Below, piece by piece: positions 30,155-37,907 of a DNA stretch of 64,000 nucleotides. How positions within the stretch are numbered: position 1 is the first letter of the stretch; each line of letters starts with the position of its first letter. The translations under genes and the position numbers were made by a program. This DNA is from Crossiella sp. SN42 (GTDB lineage Bacteria; Actinomycetota; Actinomycetes; Mycobacteriales; Pseudonocardiaceae). The DNA is taken from contig NZ_JAMHIV010000030.1 in the NCBI RefSeq assembly GCF_023897065.1, positions 62,001-126,000 on the forward strand, in the 5' to 3' direction. Under the pieces are notes generated by a model. It did not search any database and was not told the DNA's origin. It saw only the letters and a list, made by a program, of their open reading frames with translations.

Positions 30155-31021
30155 TCACTCCTTGGTCGCGCCGGCCAGCATCCCGGCGACCAGAAATCGT
30201 TGGGAGAACAGGAAGACGAGCAGCACCGGGGTGATCGCCACCAGGGTCGCCAGCGCCAGTTGCGGGCGCTGCACCGCCAGCTCGCCGACGGTCGGGTTGA
30301 ACTGGGGGACGTTGTTCAGCAGCTCGCCGAGACCGACCTGGACCGGGAACTGGTCGCTGGCGGGCAGCAGGACGTAGGGCAGGAAGTAGTTGGTCCAGTT
30401 GGCCACGAAGCTGAAGAACCCGACCAGTGCGACCACCGGCGCGGCCAGTGGCAGGGCGACCCGGCCGAACACGCCGAGCTCCGAGCAGCCGTCCAGCCTG
30501 GCCGCGTCCAGCAGCTCCCTCGGCAGGGCGGTGCTGAAGAAGATGTAGGCCAGGTACACACCGAAGGGGTAGAACGAGTACGGCAGCACGATCGACCACA
30601 TCGAGCCGATCAGGCCGACCGCGTTCAGCTCCAGGAACAGCGGCACCACCAGCGTCGCGCTGGGCATGAGCATCACGACCAGGGTGACCGCCAGCAGGGT
30701 GCGCCTGCCGCGGAACTCGGTCAGCGCGAGCGCGTACCCGGCGGGCACCGCCACGCACAGGGTGATGACCAGGGCGAGGAAGGAGTACAGCGCGGAGTTG
30801 CCCAGCCACCGGAAGATCACGTTGTCCTGGAAGGCGGTCAGCGCCGCCCAGTTGTCTGCCAGCGCCTGCCAGGAGCCGAAGGACAGCGGGTGGTCGCGCA
30901 CCAGCTGTTCGTCGGTCTTGGTGGCGGCCAGCACCAGCCAGAGCACCGGGAGGGCGAAGAAGAGCAGGAAGAGCGCGAGCACCAGCGAGGGCAGCGGGTT
31001 GCGCCGCAGGTCAGTCGGCAT
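30155..31021 (-). CDS. ABC sugar transporter permease, CarB/MalG type
   Basis: 288 residues, second permease of the middle importer. Begins MPTDLRRNPLPSLVLALFLLFFALPVLWLVLAATK. The coupling loop reads LLDAARLDGCSELGVFGRVALPLA, and the protein ends FLVAGMLAGATKE as usual for MalG-like partners. About six membrane segments are visible. Its start lies inside the end of the upstream permease (11-bp overlap), which supports coupled translation. No ATPase gene follows. Confidence 0.93.
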   Translation of the reverse strand: MPTDLRRNPLPSLVLALFLLFFALPVLWLVLAATKTDEQLVRDHPLSFGSWQALADNWAALTAFQDNVIFRWLGNSALYSFLALVITLCVAVPAGYALALTEFRGRRTLLAVTLVVMLMPSATLVVPLFLELNAVGLIGSMWSIVLPYSFYPFGVYLAYIFFSTALPRELLDAARLDGCSELGVFGRVALPLAAPVVALVGFFSFVANWTNYFLPYVLLPASDQFPVQVGLGELLNNVPQFNPTVGELAVQRPQLALATLVAITPVLLVFLFSQRFLVAGMLAGATKE

Positions 31022-31880
31022 CGAAGAACCTCGATCTGGCGACGAACACGCCGGCCGCGACGAGCCCGGTCAGCAGCAGCCCGACCGAGATGGCCGCGGC
31101 GGCGCCGATGTCGTTGTGCTGGAAGGCGAACTCGTAGGAGAGCTGGTTGAGCGAGTAGTCCCGGCCCGCGACCCCGACACTGGCCTGGGACAGCAGCTGC
31201 GGCTCCACGAACAGCTGGGTGCCGCCGGCGAAGGCGAGGATCATCATGTAGACGATCCACTTGCGCAGCAACGGGAGCTGGATGTGCCGCGCGGTCTGCC
31301 AGGCGCCCGCGCCGTCGATCCGTGCCGCCTCCAGCAGGTCGGCGGAGATGGTGTTCAACGCCCCGTACATCACCACGATCCACCCACCCGCGCCGGTCCA
31401 GAACGCGATCAGGGTGAACAGGATCGGCAGGTGCTCCAGCGCGACCACCTGGCCGAAGGTGTCGAACCCGAAGGCGCGCAACAGGAAACCGACCGGGCTG
31501 ACCGCGGGGTCGAGCAGGAACAGCCAGACCAGCACACTGGCCGAGCCGGCCAGCGCGCCGGGCAGGTAGTACAGGAAGCGCAACGACTTGCTCAGGCCGC
31601 GGGAGCTCACCCGGTGCAGCAGCAGCGCGAGCACGACCACGAACACCACCAGCGAGACCAGCCAGAAGACCAGGTACAGCGCCACGTGCCCGACCGCGGC
31701 GGCGAACCGGAAGTCGCTCGCGGCGGTGACGAAGTTCGCCAGGCCGACGAACGCGCCGTCGGCGTCGGTGAAGGCGAAGTAGATCGCGTAACCGGTTGGC
31801 AGCACACCAAAAGCGAGCAGCAGCACCACGTACGGGGCGACAAAACCGTGGCCCGCGCGCCAGCGCACCCCGGCGGTCAT
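31011..31880 (-). CDS. ABC sugar transporter permease, MalF type
   Basis: 289 residues, first permease of the middle importer. ATG 31880 overlaps the binding-protein stop by 4 bp (ATGA, 31877-31880); the protein begins MTAGVRWRAGHGFVAPYVVLLLAFGVLPTGYAIYFAFTD. The coupling loop is LLEAARIDGAGAWQTARHIQLPLL. Six membrane segments are visible, the last near GLLLTGLVAAGVFVARSR. Readings starting further upstream only add antisense-like residues. Confidence 0.93.
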   Translation of the reverse strand: MTAGVRWRAGHGFVAPYVVLLLAFGVLPTGYAIYFAFTDADGAFVGLANFVTAASDFRFAAAVGHVALYLVFWLVSLVVFVVVLALLLHRVSSRGLSKSLRFLYYLPGALAGSASVLVWLFLLDPAVSPVGFLLRAFGFDTFGQVVALEHLPILFTLIAFWTGAGGWIVVMYGALNTISADLLEAARIDGAGAWQTARHIQLPLLRKWIVYMMILAFAGGTQLFVEPQLLSQASVGVAGRDYSLNQLSYEFAFQHNDIGAAAAISVGLLLTGLVAAGVFVARSRFFDAD

Positions 31881-33163
31881 GAGCTGACGTGGTAGCCGTC
31901 GGAGCGCGCGTGGTCGGCGATCGCCTTCTGCCACTCCGGCAGCATCGAGACGATGGTCTTGCCCGCGTTCAGCCCCGGCGTCACCGTGGCCGCCCAGATC
32001 GCCTCCTGGCTGAACTGCCCGTAGCCCCACCCCGCCCACACCTGGCCCGCCGCGGCTTGCAGGGGCGCGGCGATGTCGTTGGCGTAGTAACCGGACGCGG
32101 CCTGCTTGGCCAGCCAGGCCTCGGCCGCGGGCCGGTACGCGGGATAGCCGGGGCCGAGCTGGCCCTGGTAGTCCGCCGAGGTGGTCACCCAGGTCAGGAA
32201 GTCGGTGGCGGCCTTGACCTTGGTGCTGTGCGCGGACAGCAGCCAGGTCCCGCCGCCGACGTTGCCCGCCGAGGGGCTGGGGTCACCGGCCCACTGTGGC
32301 ATCGGGGCGACCGCGATCTGGCCGGGCGGCACCTTGAACGTGCCCTGGAACAGCGAGCCGCCGTACCACGCGGGGCCGGGCATCATGAGGATCTTGTCGG
32401 CGTGGTTCTTGCCGAAGTCGGAGCTGAACACGCTGCTGGTGGACAGGGTGCCGTTCTTGATCAGCGTGTCCAGCAGCGCGGCCATCCGGGTGCACTGCTG
32501 GCCGGTGGTGTTCACGGTGACCTGCTTGGGCCCGGTGATCTGGTTGGCGCCGCACTTGCCCGCCCACAGGTAGATCTCCGGGGTGAACGTGTCACCGGCG
32601 GAACCGACCAGGTAGCCGGGGTGTTCGGCGGCGACCCGGCGGCCGAGCTCCTCGTACTGCTCCCAGGTGGCGGGGACCTGGTAGCCCCACTGCTTCAGCA
32701 GGGCGGCGTTGTACCAGAGCACCGTCTGGGACAGGTCGTTGCGCAGGCAGTACAGCGTGCCCTCGACCACGCACGGGTCGTTCGCGCCGGGCGCCCAGCC
32801 GTCCAGCAGCGACTGCGGGATCGCCCCCTTGTTCAGCGGCGCGGCGAACTTCGCCGGCACGGCCCAGGTGGCCTCGTTGTTCTGCGAGCTGAAGACCACG
32901 TCCGGCCAGCCGCTGCGGGTCCGGTTGAACAGGCTCACCTTGGTCTGCAGGTAGTTCGAGCCGTTCGCGCCGCCGTCGTAGGTGACGATGTCCATCGGCA
33001 CCGAGGGGTTCTGCTTCTGGTACAGCTGCGCGGCGGCCAGGCGCGTGGAGTCCACCCACACCGTCAACGCCTGCTGAGCAGCCGTGCCACCGCCGTTGCC
33101 GCAGGCGGTGGCGGCCAGCACGAGTGCGGCCCAGCCGGCCAGCCACGCGAGCTTCGCTGTCAT
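31877..33163 (-). CDS. Extracellular sugar-binding lipoprotein of middle ABC importer
   Basis: 428 residues. Lipoprotein signal with lipobox LAATAC (Cys21). The family 1 solute-binding pattern is clear: YDGGANGSNYLQTKVSLFN, WPDVVFSSQNNEATWA, LYCLRNDLSQTVLWYN and, near the end, TDFLTWVTTSADYQGQ. ATG 33163 has GGGGAG seven bases upstream. It is the first gene of the leftward operon binding protein - permease - permease - unknown protein - beta-helix protein. The promoter region faces a GntR gene and contains two similar inverted sites. Confidence 0.93.
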   Translation of the reverse strand: MTAKLAWLAGWAALVLAATACGNGGGTAAQQALTVWVDSTRLAAAQLYQKQNPSVPMDIVTYDGGANGSNYLQTKVSLFNRTRSGWPDVVFSSQNNEATWAVPAKFAAPLNKGAIPQSLLDGWAPGANDPCVVEGTLYCLRNDLSQTVLWYNAALLKQWGYQVPATWEQYEELGRRVAAEHPGYLVGSAGDTFTPEIYLWAGKCGANQITGPKQVTVNTTGQQCTRMAALLDTLIKNGTLSTSSVFSSDFGKNHADKILMMPGPAWYGGSLFQGTFKVPPGQIAVAPMPQWAGDPSPSAGNVGGGTWLLSAHSTKVKAATDFLTWVTTSADYQGQLGPGYPAYRPAAEAWLAKQAASGYYANDIAAPLQAAAGQVWAGWGYGQFSQEAIWAATVTPGLNAGKTIVSMLPEWQKAIADHARSDGYHVSS

Positions 33164-33182
33164 GAGCTACTCCCCAGAATGT

Positions 33183-33287
33183 GTCTGACTCATTGCGGAC
33201 CTGCTGACCGGCTCGTGCGGCATAACCGCCGCTTGTGTCATACATAGGAGTCGCAGTGTGACCATCAGGTCAAGATATGAGTCTGAT
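33183..33287. promoter_or_regulatory. Divergent control region with paired ATGAGTC-type half-sites
   Basis: GTCTGACTCAT (33183-33193) and ATGAGTCTGAT (33277-33287) are related inverted copies, differing at two of eleven positions after reversal, 83 bp apart. One lies next to the importer start, the other upstream of the GntR gene. The paired arrangement suits a dimeric GntR repressor controlling both sides. Confidence 0.5.
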
Positions 33288-33356
33288 TTATACCCCGCGC
33301 ACCTCAACCTCGGGCAGACTTCTTCCTGGTGGTCCCACGGGGTAGGAGGCATGCGG

Positions 33357-34094
33357 GTGGACAATGCGGCACGTCCGGAGGCCGGTTCGTACAAGCCCGG
33401 TTACGAGCTGGTGGCCGAGCGGATCCTGGAGCTCATCGCCGAGCTGGAGCTACAGCCAGGCGACCGCATGCCCACCGAGAACGAGCTGGCCACCCGGCTG
33501 GGCTCCAGCCGGACCGTGGTGCGGGAAGCGGTCAAGATCCTCTCCGCGATCGGCCGGGTCAGGGCGCAGAAGGGCAGGGGGCTCTACGTCGCCGACGACG
33601 ACGGGATGCTGGGCTCGGCGCGCTGGGGCGGGTTCTTCCTGCCCACCGACCTCGACCACGTCTACATGCTCTTCGAGTTCCGCCGCATCCAGGAGACCGC
33701 GGCCAGCAGGCTCGCCGCCACCCACGCGACCCCGGCCGAGCTGCGTGCCATCGCCGCCGCCGCCGAGATGTGCCGGCAGGGCCACCTGACCGGGCAGTCC
33801 GAGCTGTTCGACCGCGGCGACGAGGACTTCCACCTGGGCATCGCCGCCGCCGCGCACAACCACTTCCTGGTCGCCTCGGTGCGCGAGGCCCGCCGCCTGC
33901 AACGCCAGTCCCACGTGATCGGCCTGCGCGGCAGCCTCGGCGGGCACGCGGCCGAAGCCGTCGAGGAGCACGCCGCGATCTACCAGGCGATCCGGGACGG
34001 CGATCCGGAGGCCGCGGCCCATGCGACGGGAGTGCACCTGGACAACACGCTCGCCGACTACCGCCGCGAGATCCAGCGCCGAGTCTTCGGCTGA
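33357..34094 (+). CDS. FadR-type GntR transcriptional regulator of the middle importer
   Basis: 245 residues from GTG 33357. This start is preferred over ATG 33351 because AGGAGG (33344-33349) lies seven bases before the GTG but only one before the ATG. The winged helix shows YKPGYELVAERILELIAELELQPGDRMPTENELATRLGSSRTVVREAVKIL with wing QKGRGLYVAD. The FCD domain follows (FEFRRIQETAASRLAATHAT, DEDFHLGIAAAAHN, VEEHAAIYQAIRDGD). It is divergent from the importer operon and 58 bp before a LacI gene on the same strand. Confidence 0.92.
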   Translation: MDNAARPEAGSYKPGYELVAERILELIAELELQPGDRMPTENELATRLGSSRTVVREAVKILSAIGRVRAQKGRGLYVADDDGMLGSARWGGFFLPTDLDHVYMLFEFRRIQETAASRLAATHATPAELRAIAAAAEMCRQGHLTGQSELFDRGDEDFHLGIAAAAHNHFLVASVREARRLQRQSHVIGLRGSLGGHAAEAVEEHAAIYQAIRDGDPEAAAHATGVHLDNTLADYRREIQRRVFG

Positions 34095-34152
34095 CCCCGC
34101 CGCGGGGCACTACGATGCCGGGCAGGCAACCGGCGTGGCGCGAAGGGCGGGC

Positions 34153-35157
34153 ATGATCACCATCAAAGAGGTCGCCCGCCACGCCGGGGTCTCCACCAGC
34201 ACCGTCTCCTACGTGCTCAGCGGGAAGCGGGCCATCTCCGAGGCGACCAGGCGCCGCGTGCAGCGCAGCATCGCCGCGCTCGGCTACCACCCCAACGCCG
34301 GGGCCCGCGCGCTGGCCTCGAACCGGTCCCAGGTGCTCGGCCTGGTGGTGCCGCTGCGGTCCGGGCTGAACATGCCGGTGATCATGCAGTTCGTCTCCGC
34401 GATCGCCTCGGCCGCGCGCGCCCACGACTACGACGTGCTGCTGCTGACCAACGAGGCGGGCCCTGGTGAGGCGCACCGGGTCACCGCGCGGGCGATGGCG
34501 GACGCGATCATCGTGATGGACGTGGAGAGCGCGGATCCGCGGGTGCCCGAGCTGCGCGCGGTGGACGCGCCGGTGGTGCTGATCGGCATGCCCGACGACC
34601 ACGACGGGCTCAGCTGTGCCGACCTGGACTTCGCCGCCGCGGGCCGGCAGCTGGCCGCCCACCTCGGCGAGCGCGGCCACCGCTCGATCGCGCTGATCGG
34701 CTCACCGCCCGCGGTGTACGAACGGGGCACCAGCTACGCCGCGCGCCTGCTGGCCGGGTTCGAGGGCGAGGCAGGCAAGCGCGGCCTGACCGCCTCCGCG
34801 CACCCCTGCTCCCCCGCCTACGACGCGGTGGTGCGGTGCCTGGACGAGGTGCTGGCTCCCGGCCGCGCGGTCACCGGTCTGGTGGTGCACAACGAGGCGG
34901 TGTTGGGTTCATTGCTGCTGGAGCTGCGACGCCGGTCGCTGCGGGTGCCCGAGGACCTGTCGGTGATCACGCTGTGCCCGGACGAGGTCGCGGAGAACCA
35001 GTCCGTCCCGCTCACCTCGGTCGCCATTCCGGTGGACGAGCTGGGCGCGATGGCGGTGGAGATGGTGATGTCCCGGCTCGGCCAGGAGCACCCGCCGGAG
35101 GTGCGGCTGCTCCAGCCCCGGCTCACCGATCGCGGCAGCACCGCCGCCCTCAGCTGA
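34153..35157 (+). CDS. LacI-family transcriptional regulator, paralogue of the one at 1801-2838
   Basis: 334 residues beginning MITIKEVARHAGVSTSTVSYVLSGKR, the LacI helix-turn-helix, then a sugar-binding core (LGLVVPLRSGLNMPVIMQF, YDVLLLTNEAGPGE, VVLIGMPDDHDGLSC). It shares the recognition helix STVSYVLSGKR and much of the core with the regulator in the first locus. ATG 34153 is preceded by GAAGGGCGG. It converges on and overlaps the GH95 gene by 8 bp at the 3' ends. That GH95 gene has a perfect TCGAAGCGCTTCGA site at its start, the probable target (inference). Confidence 0.92.
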   Translation: MITIKEVARHAGVSTSTVSYVLSGKRAISEATRRRVQRSIAALGYHPNAGARALASNRSQVLGLVVPLRSGLNMPVIMQFVSAIASAARAHDYDVLLLTNEAGPGEAHRVTARAMADAIIVMDVESADPRVPELRAVDAPVVLIGMPDDHDGLSCADLDFAAAGRQLAAHLGERGHRSIALIGSPPAVYERGTSYAARLLAGFEGEAGKRGLTASAHPCSPAYDAVVRCLDEVLAPGRAVTGLVVHNEAVLGSLLLELRRRSLRVPEDLSVITLCPDEVAENQSVPLTSVAIPVDELGAMAVEMVMSRLGQEHPPEVRLLQPRLTDRGSTAALS

Positions 35158-37378
35158 GCGCGGTCAGCCTGCCGTCGAGCACCTGGTGGCCGCCGGGCCC
35201 CAAGCTCGCCAGGTGGTCCCGGTAGCGCACCGCGACCGGCGACCGGAGATCGTGCACCACCACCGTGGTCAGCTCGCCGTTGTCCCAGGCCAGATCCACG
35301 GTGACGCCGCCGGGTGCGCGCAGCCCCAGCACCGAACCGCGGGGCCAGGTCCTGGGCAGCGCGGGCAGCAGTCGCAGCTCGCCGGGATGGCTCTGCACCA
35401 GCATCTCGGCGATGGCCGCGGTGATGCCGAAGTTGCCGTCGATCTGGAACGGCGGGTGCGCGCAGAACAGGTTGCGGTAGACGCCGCCCTGCCCGCTGGC
35501 CACGGTGGCGTCGGCCAGGAACTGGGCGAGCAGCTCCGCGGCGCGGTCCCGGTCACCGAGCCGAGCCCACAGCGCGGTCTTCCAGGCCAGCGACCAGCCG
35601 GTGCCCGCATCGCCCCGCTCCAGCAGCGCCTGCCGGGCCGCCGCGGCCAGCGACGGGGTGCGCAGCGGGTCGATCCGCTGCCCCGGGTACAGGCCGACCA
35701 GGTGGGAGACGTGCCGGTGACCCGGTTCGGCGTCGGGCAGCTCGGCCGCCCACTCCAGCAGCTGACCGCGGGCGCCGACCGGCGGCGCGGGCAGCCTGCC
35801 CAGCAACGCGTCCGCGCGCGCCACCACCTCGTCCCCGGTCAGGCCGAGTGCTTTGGCCGCCGCGGCGAGGCAGCGGAACAGCTCCCAGGTCAGCGCCAGG
35901 TCCATGGTGGCGCCGACGCCCACCGCGGCCGGGTTGCCCGCGGCGTCGAGGTAGTGGTTCTCCGGCGAGGTCGACGGCGCGGTGGTCAGCCTGCCCTCGT
36001 GCTCGATCAGCCAGGCCGCGCAGAACTCGGCCGCGCCGCGGAGCACCGGCCAGGCCCGCTCGCGCAGCCAGTCCAGGTCGCCGCCGAACTCGAAGTGCTG
36101 CCACAGGTGCAGGCACAGCCAGGCGCCGGCCATCGGCCAGTTCGCCCACGCCGGATCGCCGGTGCCCTCGCCCACCGGGGTGGCCAGGCACCACGGATCG
36201 CTGTTGTGGTGGGCGGTCCAGCCGGGCGCGGCGTAGAGCGCCTTGGCCACCTGCTCGCCGTGGCCGGCCAGTCGTTCGACGAACTCCAGCAGCGGCTGGT
36301 GGCACTCGGGCAGCCCGGTGATCTCGGCTGGCCAGTAGTTCATCGGCAGGTTGATGTTGAGCGTGTAGTTGCCCCGCCACGGCGGCTCCACGTGCGGGTT
36401 CCAGATGCCCTGCAGGTTGGCCGGCAGCGTGCCCGGCCGCGAGCTGGTGATCAGCAGGTACCGGCCGAAGTGGAACAGCAGCGCGGCCAGCGCCGGGTCC
36501 CTGCGCGCGATCCGCTCATCGGTCGGCAGGTCGGGGGCCTGCCCGAGGTCCAGCCGCACCCGGTCGAACAGTTCCCGGTGCGCGGCAACGGCTTCCGCCC
36601 GCAACCGTGACCAGCCCAGCCGCCGGGCGTCCTCCGCGCGCGTGGTGGCAAGCCGGGCGCACTCGGCCGGATCCCGTTCCGGTTCGGTGTCCGGGCCGCG
36701 GTATCCCGCCTCGGTCGCCACGTACACCGTCACCGCGTCCGGCCCGTCCCGCTCGACCACGGTCGCCACCGCGTAGGCCATCCCGGCCACCCCGGAGAGC
36801 CCGGCAACCGCCCCAACGCCAAACCCGTTGCCGCCCAGGGCGTTCTCCAGCCCCACCGTCACCTGGACCGCGCTGCCAACCTCGGCCTGCACCCGCCAGG
36901 CCAGCACGTGCCGACCGGGATGGCACACCACTTCCCGTTGCACCCCAACGCCGCCGACCCGGTAGCTGACCGTCTGGACCCCGGTACTCAGGTCCAGCCG
37001 CCGCCGGTAAGCCGCGGCCGTCCGGTCCCACCCCGCCAGGCGCACGTCCAGCCACAGGTCGGCGAGCGGGAGGTAACGAGCGGTGTCCGGGCCCTGGACG
37101 GTCCGCAGCAGGGCATCCGCCCCCATCGCGTCACCGGCCAGCGCGAGCCGCCTGGCCCGCTCCACCACGGCCGGATCGCCCTGCGGCGGCCGCATCGGCC
37201 CACCGGTCCACAGCCGGTCGTCGTTGAGCTGGAGCAGCTCGCGGTCCACCCCGCCGAAGGCCATCGCGCCCAGCCGCCCGGTACCCAGCGGCAACGCCTC
37301 CTCCCAGACCTGGGCGGGCCGGCGGAACCACAGCACGGTGTCCCAGCCGTGCCGAGCCGCGTCAGCGCTGATGACCAC
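35150..37378 (-). CDS. Cytosolic GH95 family alpha-L-fucosidase/galactosidase
   Basis: 742 residues with no signal peptide, unlike the Tat-exported paralogue at 13605-16028. Seen: WEEALPLGTGRLGAMAFGG, LNDDRLWTGGP, LNINLPMNYWPAEITGLPECHQP with the family's Asn pair, and PPFQIDGNFGITAAIAEMLVQSHPGELRLLPALP with the family Asp. The start is the GTG at 37378; no better ATG lies nearby, and AAGAAGG precedes it. The operator at 37397-37410 is only 18 bp upstream. It would remove alpha-linked fucose or galactose from imported oligosaccharides and so complement GH31, GH3 and GH42 of the first locus. Confidence 0.9.
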   Translation of the reverse strand: MVISADAARHGWDTVLWFRRPAQVWEEALPLGTGRLGAMAFGGVDRELLQLNDDRLWTGGPMRPPQGDPAVVERARRLALAGDAMGADALLRTVQGPDTARYLPLADLWLDVRLAGWDRTAAAYRRRLDLSTGVQTVSYRVGGVGVQREVVCHPGRHVLAWRVQAEVGSAVQVTVGLENALGGNGFGVGAVAGLSGVAGMAYAVATVVERDGPDAVTVYVATEAGYRGPDTEPERDPAECARLATTRAEDARRLGWSRLRAEAVAAHRELFDRVRLDLGQAPDLPTDERIARRDPALAALLFHFGRYLLITSSRPGTLPANLQGIWNPHVEPPWRGNYTLNINLPMNYWPAEITGLPECHQPLLEFVERLAGHGEQVAKALYAAPGWTAHHNSDPWCLATPVGEGTGDPAWANWPMAGAWLCLHLWQHFEFGGDLDWLRERAWPVLRGAAEFCAAWLIEHEGRLTTAPSTSPENHYLDAAGNPAAVGVGATMDLALTWELFRCLAAAAKALGLTGDEVVARADALLGRLPAPPVGARGQLLEWAAELPDAEPGHRHVSHLVGLYPGQRIDPLRTPSLAAAARQALLERGDAGTGWSLAWKTALWARLGDRDRAAELLAQFLADATVASGQGGVYRNLFCAHPPFQIDGNFGITAAIAEMLVQSHPGELRLLPALPRTWPRGSVLGLRAPGGVTVDLAWDNGELTTVVVHDLRSPVAVRYRDHLASLGPGGHQVLDGRLTALS

Positions 37379-37396
37379 GCCGCTACCGCCTTCTTG

Positions 37397-37410
37397 TCGA
37401 AGCGCTTCGA
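37397..37410. promoter_or_regulatory. Perfect LacI operator palindrome upstream of GH95
   Basis: TCGAAGCGCTTCGA is a perfect 14-bp palindrome, 18 bp before the GH95 start. It shares TCGAAGCGCTTC with the operator at 6574-6591, about 31 kb away. Both lie next to genes for LacI paralogues with the same recognition helix. Confidence 0.75.
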
Positions 37411-37482
37411 TCCCAGATGAGGGTGAGAAGACGCTGCCATAACGTCATACGACAGTCAACAGGGCACGCCACGAGCCACCAG

Positions 37483-37660
37483 CTATCGATGCGTTTCGAC
37501 CGCGATGCGCTCGGCGAGGCGGGCGGCATCGCCTCCGGCAGAACCGAGCAGCGCCGACCCGGCCGAGTGCTGCCAGGGCAGTCCGAGCACGTACAGGCCC
37601 GGCACGGGCGTCACGCCCCGATCCTGGCGGAGGTGGCCGTGTTCGTCGGCCGCCGGGACC
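37483..37660 (-). pseudogene. C-terminal remnant of FAD-dependent (flavin monooxygenase-like) oxidoreductase
   Basis: The minus strand reads DEHGHLRQDRGVTPVPGLY followed by VLGLPWQHSAGSALLGSAGG and DAARLAERIA, then a stop at 37483. This is the typical last 55 residues of NAD(P)/FAD-binding oxidoreductases of the flavin monooxygenase class. Upstream of about 37660 the frame loses all resemblance and no FAD- or NADP-binding GxGxxG region is present, so only a gene tail survives. Third positions remain mostly G or C, which suggests recent decay or a deletion. It has no start codon context of its own. Confidence 0.7.
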
Positions 37661-37763
37661 GGTTGCTGGTGAACCTGCCGTCGTTCGTGCCGGTGCGCAC
37701 CATGGTCGAGCTCATCGCCCAGCCACCGGGGTAGCGCTTCTGCTCGCGGGAACCACTGGCGGA

Positions 37764-37800
37764 CAAGGGAATTCGAATCGAATCGAATCGAACTCCCTTG
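37764..37800. repeat. 37-bp palindrome built on a TCGAA tandem repeat
   Basis: Four tandem copies of TCGAA (37773-37792) are flanked by arms CAAGGGAATTCGA (37764-37776) and TCGAACTCCCTTG (37788-37800). The arms match at 12 of 13 positions. It lies 107 bp upstream of the XRE regulator start. It could be a regulator site or a hairpin. Confidence 0.7.
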
Positions 37801-37907
37801 ACAGCAACGAGTTTCCGCCACACTTCCACTGCACGGCCTACTGACACGGCCAACCGCGCGACGTAACCTCGGCCCGAGTTCTTCTCCCCGGCTGAAGGGA
37901 AGACGTC

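Larger units (their letters stand above)
37379..37907. other. 529-bp gap with operator, gene remnant and repeat palindrome
   Basis: Divergent gap between the GH95 gene and an XRE regulator. It holds the operator at 37397-37410, a remnant of a flavoprotein gene on the minus strand (37483-37660) and the TCGAA palindrome at 37764-37800. A plus-strand frame from about 37612 to the stop at 37734 has almost only G/C third positions and may be another remnant; I could not identify it. Confidence 0.6.

Noticed and set aside
28233-30158. GTG 30158 as start of the unassigned protein (4-bp overlap with the permease stop)
   Set aside because: The AAGGAG motif overlaps that GTG, leaving no ribosome spacing. 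ATG 30146 is better placed.
37764-37800. CRISPR-like or IS end interpretation of the TCGAA palindrome
   Set aside because: Units are 5 bp with no spacers, and no transposase frame or direct target duplication is visible nearby.
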